A DNA stretch of 52,342 nucleotides from JAAZLA01 sp964560975 (GTDB lineage Bacteria; Spirochaetota; Spirochaetia; Treponematales; Treponemataceae). The translations under genes were made by a program, and so were the position numbers. The DNA lies in the NCBI GenBank assembly GCA_964560975.1, contig CAZLNE010000002.1, positions 1 to 52,342 of the forward strand, given 5' to 3'. Each line of letters starts with the position of its first letter. Position 1 is the stretch's first letter. Below the pieces are notes generated by a model. The model had not been told where the DNA came from and made no database searches. It saw nothing but the letters and a program-made list of their open reading frames with translations. Of this stretch, positions 1 to 6,897 are shown one piece after another.

Positions 1-694
1 AACGCAACGGAATTTCGTGCAAAGCTGACTGCTGTTCAATAAGGTGTACAACTGCGTGAATGGCCTTATGGACAGGACCGGTACAAAAATCAATTTTTTG
101 AGGTTTATGTTTTGATAAAGCTTCGGTAACGGTTCTTTGAGCAAGTTCTGAAACACCTTCTGCCTTGTTTGCTACAATTGGAACAATATCAATATGCATA
201 TCTTTTGAAAGGCGTGCAATATCAATAGAATTCCCTGCCTTACGAACCTCGTCCATCATATTAAGCGCAATAACCATAGGAATCTGCATTTCCATAAGCT
301 GGAGCGATAAATATAAATTCCTTTCAATATTTGTTGCATCGAGTATATTTATAACAGCATCGGGTTTTTCATGAATAAGAAAATCCCGCGTTACAAGTTC
401 TTCCGGGGTATAGGGCGAGAGAGAGTAAATACCCGGCAAATCGACAAGTTCTACTTCCAAGCCGTGTGGAATATCCATTAGTTTTTCTTCATGTATTTCT
501 TCGCCAAGAACAGCCTGACCTTCACGTGCATGACTTTGAATTCCATTGATATAGAAATTTTTTATAATTCCGGATTTTTTTTCGACCGTAACACCGGGAA
601 AATTCCCAACATGTTGACGGCTGCCGGTAAGCTGATTAAACAAGGTCGTTTTTCCCGCATTTTGATTACCAATCAAGGCTATGGTTAATTTCAT
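1..694 (-). CDS. feoB: Ferrous iron transport protein B, N-terminal part (cut by window edge)
   Basis: Inner-membrane ferrous iron transporter; only the N-terminal GTPase region (about 231 codons) is in the window and the frame stays open to base 1. The G1 loop GNQNAGKTT lies near the N-terminus, followed by a switch region ending HVGNFPGVTVEKKSG, the G3 motif LVDLPGIYSL and a G4-like NMMD. These are the usual FeoB G-domain features. The start ATG at 694 overlaps the feoA stop in an ATGA arrangement, so the two are probably translationally coupled and feoA comes first. The membrane part lies outside the window. Confidence 0.95.
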   Translation of the reverse strand, partial: MKLTIALIGNQNAGKTTLFNQLTGSRQHVGNFPGVTVEKKSGIIKNFYINGIQSHAREGQAVLGEEIHEEKLMDIPHGLEVELVDLPGIYSLSPYTPEELVTRDFLIHEKPDAVINILDATNIERNLYLSLQLMEMQIPMVIALNMMDEVRKAGNSIDIARLSKDMHIDIVPIVANKAEGVSELAQRTVTEALSKHKPQKIDFCTGPVHKAIHAVVHLIEQQSALHEIPLR

Positions 695-1020
695 TTGTGT
701 TTTCTCCATCCTTTATGACTAGTGTCTGCACTCTGATTTGCATTTTTGTGTGAATGACAGCTTGCACAGGAACCTGAACAGAACAAAAACTCAGATTCTT
801 CAGTCTTTATAAATACATTGTCAGCTTCGGATACACGCAGTGTTAACTCATAACCCCTTAGGCAAAGCTCCATCGGATCACCCATTGGTGCAACCTTTCG
901 TACAAAAATGGAAGTTTTAGGGGTTAAGCCCATATCAAGAAGATGTCTTCTAAGAGCACCTTCTCCTGCAACCTTTTCAATTATACCCTGCATGCCGGGT
1001 TTCAATTCTGATAATTTCAT
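691..1020 (-). CDS. feoA: FeoA-type protein with Cys-rich tail
   Basis: Small SH3-like partner of FeoB. The N-terminal 75 or so residues match the FeoA fold: MKLSELKPGMQGIIEKV, then RRHLLDMGLTP and a closing segment with LRGYELTLRVSEA. I chose ATG 1020 because a GAGG lies 6 nt upstream of it; another in-frame ATG at 1032 would include that Shine-Dalgarno. Beyond the usual FeoA length there is an extension with three cysteines and two histidines (CSGSCASCHSH), which could bind metal or take part in redox chemistry; that is inference. It overlaps feoB by 4 nt. Confidence 0.92.
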   Translation of the reverse strand: MKLSELKPGMQGIIEKVAGEGALRRHLLDMGLTPKTSIFVRKVAPMGDPMELCLRGYELTLRVSEADNVFIKTEESEFLFCSGSCASCHSHKNANQSADTSHKGWRKHK

Positions 1021-1050
1021 AGTAAACCTCATAAAGTTATACTCTACTAA

Positions 1051-1062
1051 CTTTATATAAAG
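1051..1062. promoter_or_regulatory. 12-bp palindrome upstream of feoA, possible operator
   Basis: CTTTATATAAAG is a perfect 12-bp palindrome about 30 bases upstream of the feoA start. Its place before an iron uptake operon makes a metal-dependent repressor site plausible, but the sequence is so AT-rich that it may only be part of the promoter. No known Fur or DtxR consensus was matched. Confidence 0.3.
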
Positions 1063-1115
1063 ATACTACTGATTTTACGAAGGTGAGTCAATACATTTCT
1101 ATTCTTTTTGCTTCC

Positions 1116-1144
1116 TTGACGATAACTTAAAAATGTGTCATTGT
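1116..1144 (+). promoter_or_regulatory. Possible promoter of the small membrane protein
   Basis: TTGACG at 1116-1121 is followed after 17 nt by CATTGT. The -35 is good and the -10 is weak. A transcript from here would start about 20 nt before the gene and carry its GGAGG ribosome binding site. Confidence 0.4.
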
Positions 1145-1170
1145 GTATTAAATCATTTGGAGGATTTTAT

Positions 1171-1407
1171 ATGGTAGCAATGATAGTAGGAATTTTATTA
1201 TTGGGCTTTACCGTGTTCGCGTCGATCCCAAGCGGATTGAACTGGTGGCCGGATATACTTAATTTCCTCAAAGGAGCTGCTCCAGTTTTATCAGCTTTTG
1301 TAGGACTAATAGCAGTTTTTATAGGTATAGCAGATATAAAAGATAAGAACGAAGCTAAAAAGGAAGAAGCTGCAGCTGCAAAACAGACGGAAGAAGCAGT
1401 AAAATAG
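1171..1407 (+). CDS. Small membrane protein of unknown function
   Basis: I do not recognise a named family. The 78-residue product has two hydrophobic segments (about residues 3-20 and 42-66) around a short polar turn, then a charged C-terminal tail made of Lys, Glu and Ala, probably cytoplasmic and helical. The start ATG 1171 is chosen because GGAGG lies 7 nt upstream; an earlier in-frame start at 1135 has no ribosome binding site. The gene stands alone between the divergent feoAB operon and a hairpin that looks like its own terminator. Confidence 0.72.
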   Translation: MVAMIVGILLLGFTVFASIPSGLNWWPDILNFLKGAAPVLSAFVGLIAVFIGIADIKDKNEAKKEEAAAAKQTEEAVK

Positions 1408-1432
1408 CTCATACATTGAAAACTAAGCATAC

Positions 1433-1468
1433 ATCGTCTGTAAGAAATCTGCTGGACGATATTTTTTT
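1433..1468 (+). terminator. Probable intrinsic terminator
   Basis: ATCGTC (1433-1438) and GACGAT (1455-1460) form a six-base stem followed by ATTTTTTTAA. It lies directly after the small membrane protein gene. The loop is long (16 nt), so the hairpin is weak. Confidence 0.5.
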
Positions 1469-1501
1469 AATTAAGTAGAAATGGTTTATATCAGAATGTA
1501 C

Positions 1502-1531
1502 TTGACAGAGAAATGGTAAAAATTGTACTAT
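1502..1531 (+). promoter_or_regulatory. Probable promoter of rplM-rpsI
   Basis: TTGACA (1502-1507), an exact -35 consensus, is followed after 18 nt by TACTAT (1526-1531). Transcription would begin near 1538, leaving a leader of about 125 nt before rplM. I could not recognise a ribosomal-protein leader structure in that stretch. Confidence 0.6.
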
Positions 1532-1661
1532 TAAGTCCCGTATATCTGCGTTTGACCCCTTTTATTGTGGTTTGCTCACCGGAATTAAAGGAAAAACAGT
1601 GAAGTTTGATAAGATGCTCATTTCATACTTCATGCAAAGATTTTTATAGTAAGGTATATAC

Positions 1662-2090
1662 ATGAAAACAATTTTCGTAAATGAAAAAGATGCTGCTCGC
1701 AATTGGTACATTATCGATGCAGCCGATAAGCCGCTCGGACGTGTTGCAGCAAAAGCTGCTTCGTATCTCCACGGTAAGACAAAAAAGACCTTCACCCCTA
1801 ATCAAGAAATGGGTGATTTTATAGTTATTATTAATGCCGATAAGGTAGCTGTTACAGGTGCCAAGGCAACTGATAAGATGTATCATCATCACACAGGATT
1901 TGTCGGTGGTTTAATATCCCGCAATTTTGAAAAGACAATTGAACGTCATCCTGAAGATCCAATTATGTTGGCAATTAAGGGCATGCTCCCTAAGGGACCT
2001 CTTGGACGCAAAATGCTGACAAATGTTAAGGTATATGCTGGTGAATCACATCCTCACGCAGCTCAAAACCCCCAACCCTTAGAAGTGTAG
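1662..2090 (+). CDS. rplM: 50S ribosomal protein L13
   Basis: Assembly protein of the large ribosomal subunit. The 142-residue product has the usual length and the family hallmarks: W-Y-I-I-D-A near residue 16, PLGRVAAKAASYLHGK, the internal VAVTGAK and the C-terminal MLPKGPLGRKML followed by KVYAGESHPH. It is followed 12 nt later by rpsI, the usual L13-S9 pairing. An AAGG lies about 7 nt before the ATG. Confidence 0.98.
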   Translation: MKTIFVNEKDAARNWYIIDAADKPLGRVAAKAASYLHGKTKKTFTPNQEMGDFIVIINADKVAVTGAKATDKMYHHHTGFVGGLISRNFEKTIERHPEDPIMLAIKGMLPKGPLGRKMLTNVKVYAGESHPHAAQNPQPLEV

Positions 2091-2102
2091 TAGGAGAAAA
2101 TT

Positions 2103-2495
2103 GTGGTTAAGAATATTGGAATAGGAACAGGAAGAAGAAAGACTGCTGTTGCACGTGTGTTTTTACGTGAAGGTTCTGGCAAAATTGTTGTTAATGGTAA
2201 AGAAGTTTCTGCATATTTTGCTACCTCTGAACAAGTTCAGGTAGTTCGACAGCCTTTAATGGTAACAGCTTGTGAGAATAAATATGATCTTTTAATTAAT
2301 GTAATTGGCGGCGGTTTGAATGGTCAAGCTGGTGCTTGTCTTCATGGAATTGCCCGTGCATTGACACAGGTAGATCAGGCAAATTATGCTTCTCTTAAAG
2401 CTAACGGATATCTAACACGTGATTCACGCATGGTTGAACGTAAAAAGTATGGTCAGCGCGGTGCACGCAGAAGATTCCAGTTCAGTAAACGTTAA
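2103..2495 (+). CDS. rpsI: 30S ribosomal protein S9
   Basis: Small-subunit protein whose basic tail reaches the P site. The 130-residue product has GIGTGRRKTAVARVFLREG at the N-terminus and ends in the family signature KKYGQRGARRRFQFSKR. The start is a GTG (2103) with AGGAG about 6 nt upstream. It is co-transcribed with rplM; recX follows after two small hairpins. Confidence 0.98.
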   Translation: MVKNIGIGTGRRKTAVARVFLREGSGKIVVNGKEVSAYFATSEQVQVVRQPLMVTACENKYDLLINVIGGGLNGQAGACLHGIARALTQVDQANYASLKANGYLTRDSRMVERKKYGQRGARRRFQFSKR

Positions 2496-2515
2496 TTTTT
2501 ATTCGGTGTTCATAC

Positions 2516-2565
2516 GGTTTTTATTCCTGGTATTCAGGGTAAAAACCGGCATCGTAACCTGATGC
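2516..2565 (+). other. Two adjacent hairpins between rpsI and recX
   Basis: GGTTTTT (2516-2522) pairs with AAAAACC (2541-2547), with CCTG/CAGG inside, and directly after it GCATC (2549-2553) pairs with GATGC (2561-2565). There is no U-run, so these do not look like a normal intrinsic terminator. The second hairpin ends just before the recX ribosome binding site. They may protect the 3' end of the ribosomal-protein mRNA or limit recX expression. Confidence 0.4.
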
Positions 2566-2578
2566 GGAGTTAAACGGA

Positions 2579-3211
2579 TTGCAGTCTCATAATGACGAAA
2601 ATACTGTTTTTATTATTACGCATATAAGACAGGTCGCCGAAGATTGTTACAATATTGTATCGTCTGAGGGGCCTTCTTTTTTTGTTCGCAGGGTGTATTT
2701 AAACCAAACCGATGCTGACACCCTTTATGATGGGCAAACGTTGTCACCGGAAGAAGCTTTAGACCTTGTGTCAGCGGGGTTCTGCTGCACTGCAGAACGA
2801 TATGCAGTATCACTTTTAAATAGAGCTGAGCAATGCAGGTTTGGTCTTTCTGTCAAATTACAAAAAAAAGGCTTTAGTACAGATACCTGCTTAAAAGTTT
2901 TGGATTATTTGGAAGAAAACAGTATCTTGTCAGACAGACGCTATGCCTTGTCTTGGGCTCGGTCAAGGATGAAAACTAAGGGTGAAGGTAAATCCCGAAT
3001 ACGAATGGAATTGCTTTCCCGTGGTATAGAATCTGGTATTGCTGATGAAGTTTTAGAAGATGTTTTTTCTATTATTGATGAAAATGTCCTTCTTACTAAA
3101 GCAGCCGATAAATTTACAGCTCGCGGTTATTCAGAGGAGAAGCTCATAAAAAGGCTTGTCTCAATGGGATTTTCCCTAAAACCTGTAAAATCTTTAATTA
3201 AAAAAAAATAA
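2579..3211 (+). CDS. recX: Regulatory protein RecX
   Basis: Modulator of RecA filaments. The 210-residue product has the RecX three-helix repeat pattern, with YAVSLLNRAEQCRFGLSVKLQKKGF, then LEENSILSDRRYALSWARSR and SRIRMELLSRGI, followed by a last repeat ending KRLVSMGFS. The N-terminal 65 residues are less conserved. The likely start is TTG 2579, with GGAG at 2566-2569. It sits downstream of rpsI and before a promoter for the next gene. Confidence 0.85.
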   Translation: MQSHNDENTVFIITHIRQVAEDCYNIVSSEGPSFFVRRVYLNQTDADTLYDGQTLSPEEALDLVSAGFCCTAERYAVSLLNRAEQCRFGLSVKLQKKGFSTDTCLKVLDYLEENSILSDRRYALSWARSRMKTKGEGKSRIRMELLSRGIESGIADEVLEDVFSIIDENVLLTKAADKFTARGYSEEKLIKRLVSMGFSLKPVKSLIKKK

Positions 3212-3214
3212 TGC

Positions 3215-3242
3215 TTGTGTAATTTATTCAATATGCTATACT
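3215..3242 (+). promoter_or_regulatory. Promoter of the HTH-receiver gene
   Basis: TTGTGT (3215-3220), a 16-nt spacer, and an extended -10 TGC-TATACT (3234-3242). The start would be near 3249, shortly before the GAGGGA ribosome binding site. Confidence 0.6.
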
Positions 3243-3276
3243 TTTTAATGAATGCCTTATTTTTTTGAGGGAAATT

Positions 3277-3882
3277 ATGTCAAAAGATTCAAGTAGAACA
3301 ATAGTTTATTCTGCCCTTGAAGTTGCTAATATTTGCGGAGTAGTGAATCAGACAGCAATTAATTGGATTAGAAGCGGCTACTTAAAAGCTTTCTCAACGC
3401 CAGGCGGACAATATAGAGTATATCTTGATGACCTTGTCGATTTTATGAACAAGAGAAAGATGAGAGTTCCTGCTGAGCTCATGGATATATATCAGCAAGA
3501 GGTCGTAAGTCAGTTGTCTATTCTTGTGGTCGATGATGATAAGGGACTTAACTCTGTCATTGCAAAATACCTTGAGAAAACACACGATAAGATTGTTGTG
3601 TATCAGGCTTTTGATGGTTTTGAAGCCGGTGCTCAGCTTGTAGATAAAAAGCCTCGTTGTGTGCTTTTAGATCTTGATCTTCCAGGAGTGGATGGTTTTG
3701 ATTTATGCCGCCGTATTTATACTTCTGAAGAATATGGAAAGCCCATCGTCTGCGTTATAACAGCGCTTCAGGATGATGACATAGAGCAAAAAGTAAAAAA
3801 GATGGGTGCTGTAGAATTTTTTAGAAAACCGCTTAATCTTGTCGAAATAGCAGATAAAATTAAAGAACGACTGGGTTTATAA
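3277..3882 (+). CDS. DNA-binding response regulator: N-terminal HTH, C-terminal receiver
   Basis: Probable transcription regulator controlled by phosphorylation. Residues 8-60 form a MerR/excisionase-type winged HTH (YSALEVANICGVVNQTAINWIRSG, then STPGGQYRV). Residues 80-202 are a receiver domain with acidic pocket D86/D87, phosphoacceptor D132 (LLDLDLPGVDG), T162 and K184 in FFRKP, all as expected for an active receiver. The domain order is the reverse of most response regulators. No histidine kinase gene is nearby, so it is an orphan here. The start ATG 3277 has GAGGGA 4-5 nt upstream. Its stop overlaps the convergent phosphodiesterase gene by six bases. Confidence 0.88.
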   Translation: MSKDSSRTIVYSALEVANICGVVNQTAINWIRSGYLKAFSTPGGQYRVYLDDLVDFMNKRKMRVPAELMDIYQQEVVSQLSILVVDDDKGLNSVIAKYLEKTHDKIVVYQAFDGFEAGAQLVDKKPRCVLLDLDLPGVDGFDLCRRIYTSEEYGKPIVCVITALQDDDIEQKVKKMGAVEFFRKPLNLVEIADKIKERLGL

Positions 3883-4713
3883 GTGTGAAAAGCATGGAAG
3901 TTCTTTAAGAACTTGCGGCTTGTTCGTAATTATGCCCTGTGCGCCTGCCTCAATAAGCAATTGTGCTAATTTTGGGTCGTCTACTGTCCACATAAAGACA
4001 GGGCGGCCCGTTTTTTTAATGCTCGAAACATCCCTTTCCAGGTTCTTTTCTTCCTTTTTAGGAAAAGGAACCTTATAATCGCTCCAGGAAGGTTTTAAAA
4101 TATCAGGATTACATAGGTATTTCCCCTGACCCCTTCGTAAGTAGAATGGTACTTCAGGATTATGTGCATAAATGAGGGCTGTGGGAATGCTGCATATGCT
4201 CTTAAAGTGAAAAAGTGTAATAGGGTTGAACGATGATACGATGTAGTTTCCCTTATTTCTGGACTCAAGTATTTTTGCTGTCTCAAGAGCGAGAAGTTTA
4301 CTATCAAAGGCGGAACTTTTCATTTCTATATCTACGAAAATGCCGTCATTGAGCATGTCTAAAACTTCATCGAGGCTTTGAACTTTTTGGCCTTCAAATT
4401 CTTCTCCAAACCAAACTCCTGCATCCCATTCTTTAATGTCGTTTAGTGTGAGCTCTTCAATTTTTATGGGCTGGGGAGAAATGAGATCTCCGTTTGAACT
4501 GCGTTTTCTGCATGTTCTAACTAGGGTATTATCGTGAATAACAGCCAGTTGTCCATCTTTTGTAAGATGTACGTCAAGTTCAATGCCCTTACAGCCTGTT
4601 TCTAATGCTTTTTCGTAGCTTATCCGTGTATTTTCAGGCGCAATGCTTGAAGCTCCGCGGTGTGCGATGAGGATGGGGAACCTCTGTTGGTTTTTCATAA
4701 AAAAATGTTTCAT
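3877..4713 (-). CDS. Glycerophosphodiester phosphodiesterase
   Basis: Hydrolyses glycerophosphodiesters from phospholipid turnover to glycerol-3-phosphate and an alcohol. Motifs: ILIAHRGASSIAPENT with the general acid/base His, GIELDVHLTKDGQLAVIHD with metal ligands, and late VFMWTVDDPKLAQLLIEAGAQGIITNKP. No signal peptide is evident, so it is probably cytoplasmic. The ATG at 4713 lies 8 nt after a TATAAT box and lacks a Shine-Dalgarno, suggesting a leaderless message; the next in-frame ATG is at 4698. A charged insertion around residues 68-76 (CRKRSSNGD) looks ordinary. Confidence 0.9.
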   Translation of the reverse strand: MKHFFMKNQQRFPILIAHRGASSIAPENTRISYEKALETGCKGIELDVHLTKDGQLAVIHDNTLVRTCRKRSSNGDLISPQPIKIEELTLNDIKEWDAGVWFGEEFEGQKVQSLDEVLDMLNDGIFVDIEMKSSAFDSKLLALETAKILESRNKGNYIVSSFNPITLFHFKSICSIPTALIYAHNPEVPFYLRRGQGKYLCNPDILKPSWSDYKVPFPKKEEKNLERDVSSIKKTGRPVFMWTVDDPKLAQLLIEAGAQGIITNKPQVLKELPCFSHL

Positions 4714-4721
4714 TAAACTAC

Positions 4722-4750
4722 ATTATACCAAAGTTATGGTATAATAGCAA
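4722..4750. promoter_or_regulatory. Symmetric divergent promoter pair
   Basis: ATTATACC (4722-4729) and GGTATAAT (4738-4745) form a perfect 8-bp inverted repeat with an 8-nt spacer. Each arm is an extended -10 (TGG-TATAAT), one for the phosphodiesterase on the minus strand and one for the MFS gene on the plus strand. The minus-strand box also has TTGCTA (4750-4745) at a 17-nt spacing. The two promoters overlap face to face, so polymerase at one should block the other. Confidence 0.6.
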
Positions 4751-4778
4751 AGTAGAAACTAATTAAGGAGAAATAACA

Positions 4779-6080
4779 GTGGCTGATAAAAGCGGTTTCA
4801 AAAAATATATGGGCGTTACCTTTTTAATAGGTGCAGGTTTCTTTACCATGGGCCTCATGGATCCCTTGTATGACAGTTATGTAACCATTTTTTTGTCTAC
4901 ATACATTCCTTACAAATGGATAGTTGGAATGTTTATGTCATTGGACAACGTCTTAGCTATCTTCTTAATTCCATTAGTTTCAGCATGGTCTGATAAAACA
5001 CGAACTCCCATTGGAAGACGGATGCCTTGGATTATCGTACTTTTACCCTTGTCTGCATTGAGTTTTGCGTATATTCCCTATGCTGCCCGTACTTCTCTCA
5101 TCGCACTAGTAGTAATTTTAGCTCTACTTAATCTCGTCAAACAGTCTGCCAGAGGACCTGTAGTTGCTCTCATGCCCGATACAGTACCGCCTGAATACCG
5201 CTCGGAAGGTAATGGTGTTATCAATACAATGGGAAATATTGCAGCTATTGTTGGAACCTTGTTTTTAGCACGCCTTATGGATGTTGATATAGTACTTCCT
5301 ATACTTGGCAGAACAAAGGATGCACTAGCCTTTCCTGCAGCGGGTCTTTTAGTTTTCTTAGCTGCGATTATGCTTCTGGTTTTTGTACGGGAAAAAAAGT
5401 ATTCGCTTGCCTTACAGGCAGATACTCATACTCCTGAATCTGAAGAAAAAACACCTTTTTTAAAAAGCATTGGTACAGTTCTTAATAATAGCGACAGGAG
5501 TGCCTTTTTCGTTCTTCTTAGTTTATTTTTCTGGTTTATGGCCTACCAGGGAATGTCTCCCTACATTGCAGAATACAGTATTCTTACCTTTAAGGTTTCT
5601 ACCGGTCAGGGCGCCCTTGCTGCAGGTATGGTAGGTATAGCTTCTGCTCTTTCAGCTATTCCCATGGGTTATGCAGCCGGAAAGTGGGGTAGACGCCGTA
5701 TGATACGTATTTCTCTCTGCGGTGTCAGCGTCCTTGTTGTATTGCAGTTTCTTCTGTCCTTTTTTATACCACAGGAAAATCCCGGCTCAATGGTCTTTGT
5801 CTTTTGGGGATTAATGTTTTTGTTTGGTATTTTTTGGATTTGCATTGTTGCCAATTCTTTTCCAATGCTTTGGCAGATGGCAGGCTATAAAAAAATTGGA
5901 CTATTTACCGGCTTGTACTACACCTTTTCACAAGGCGCTGCAATTCTCTCTCCTTCCATTGCCGGATTAATAATTGATATTGCCGGTCATCGTGCAGTTT
6001 TCATTTATTGTGCTGTATTTTTTATGGCTGCCTTTATAACTATGGGACGGGTTCATGCAGGTGAAAAAACTGATGATTAA
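4779..6080 (+). CDS. MFS / GPH-like sugar transporter
   Basis: Inner-membrane carrier with about 12 predicted membrane segments over 433 residues. The cytoplasmic loop between segments 2 and 3 reads SDKTRTPIGRRMPWI, which is typical of the sugar-cation symporter (GPH/SLC45-like) branch; a second basic loop GKWGRRRMIR lies at the equivalent position of the second half. The substrate cannot be told from sequence; galactokinase two genes away makes a sugar plausible. The GTG start at 4779 has AAGGAG 8 nt upstream. The stop overlaps the next reading frame, so the two are probably co-transcribed. Confidence 0.85.
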   Translation: MADKSGFKKYMGVTFLIGAGFFTMGLMDPLYDSYVTIFLSTYIPYKWIVGMFMSLDNVLAIFLIPLVSAWSDKTRTPIGRRMPWIIVLLPLSALSFAYIPYAARTSLIALVVILALLNLVKQSARGPVVALMPDTVPPEYRSEGNGVINTMGNIAAIVGTLFLARLMDVDIVLPILGRTKDALAFPAAGLLVFLAAIMLLVFVREKKYSLALQADTHTPESEEKTPFLKSIGTVLNNSDRSAFFVLLSLFFWFMAYQGMSPYIAEYSILTFKVSTGQGALAAGMVGIASALSAIPMGYAAGKWGRRRMIRISLCGVSVLVVLQFLLSFFIPQENPGSMVFVFWGLMFLFGIFWICIVANSFPMLWQMAGYKKIGLFTGLYYTFSQGAAILSPSIAGLIIDIAGHRAVFIYCAVFFMAAFITMGRVHAGEKTDD

Positions 6081-6894
6081 AAGAGGTTTTCTCTTTGCGG
6101 TTCTTCTTTTGCTTTTTTTCTCTTGTACTGGTTTCACTAGCTTAATATCATCAAAGCCTGGTGGAAAAATACAGAAGCACCGCATAGAGGATGATCTTAT
6201 ACTTCTTCCTTCAGGATCATATAAAGATACAACAGGAAAAGTACAGCATGTTCAATCATTTTATCTTGCATCCTATGAGGTAACTCAAGTTGAGTGGAAG
6301 AAGATTATGAAGGTGAATCCGGCTGAATTTAACGGGACTGGTCTGTATCAGGCTTTCCCTGGAGAAGATCAGGACAAACGTCCCGTAGAAATGATAAGCT
6401 GGTTTCAAGCGGTTGAGTTTTGCAACGAAAAAAGTATAGAAGAAGGACTTACCCCTGTATACAACATAAGCGGAAGCGCGAAACAAAAAACGGCAGAAAG
6501 AGATTTTCTAGCAAACGGATACCGCCTCCCGACTGCTGCTGAATGGGAATACGCAGCTCTTTCTGCAGGTCAAAATACCTTCACCTTCGCAGGCACAAAT
6601 GCATCTGAAGGAACCCTTGGGCTTAATGCCTATGCATGGTTTAAGGTAAATGCGGATTTTGCAACTCATGAGGTTGGATTAAAGCTTCCGAACAAGTCCG
6701 GTTTTTATGATATGAGCGGTAATGTCTTTGAGTGGTGTGAAGATGAAGGCCGTTTAGGACCCTTATCCAGGATTTGGAAGGGGGGATCTGCTCTTTCGGA
6801 ACCTGAAGAATGCGCAGTCTTTTATACTGGAGAATACTGGCCGGAGACACGAAATTCCTTTACCGGTTTGCGCCTTGCTAGAAATGCCCGTTAG
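6073..6894 (+). CDS. SUMF1 / formylglycine-generating-enzyme-like lipoprotein
   Basis: Exported lipoprotein with an FGE-sulfatase (SUMF1) fold. The signal peptide ends LLLLFFSC, a spirochaete-type lipobox. The domain shows SFYLASYEVTQVEWKKIM, RPVEMISWFQAVEFCNEKS, YRLPTAAEWEYAA, GFYDMSGNVFEWCED and a final GLRLAR. The paired catalytic cysteines of true formylglycine-generating enzymes are not both present in the C-terminal segment, so it is probably not a sulfatase activator. ATG 6073 is preceded by AGGTGA; ATG 6055 is an alternative that overlaps the MFS gene by 26 bases. Confidence 0.82.
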   Translation: MIKRGFLFAVLLLLFFSCTGFTSLISSKPGGKIQKHRIEDDLILLPSGSYKDTTGKVQHVQSFYLASYEVTQVEWKKIMKVNPAEFNGTGLYQAFPGEDQDKRPVEMISWFQAVEFCNEKSIEEGLTPVYNISGSAKQKTAERDFLANGYRLPTAAEWEYAALSAGQNTFTFAGTNASEGTLGLNAYAWFKVNADFATHEVGLKLPNKSGFYDMSGNVFEWCEDEGRLGPLSRIWKGGSALSEPEECAVFYTGEYWPETRNSFTGLRLARNAR

Positions 6895-6897
6895 GAT

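Noticed and set aside
165..688. Plus-strand frames across the feo region
   Set aside because: They mirror the feoB coding sequence in reverse and have no ribosome binding site or recognisable product.
1167..1892. Minus-strand frames across the small membrane protein and rplM
   Set aside because: They are antisense to well-supported genes, with no start signals.
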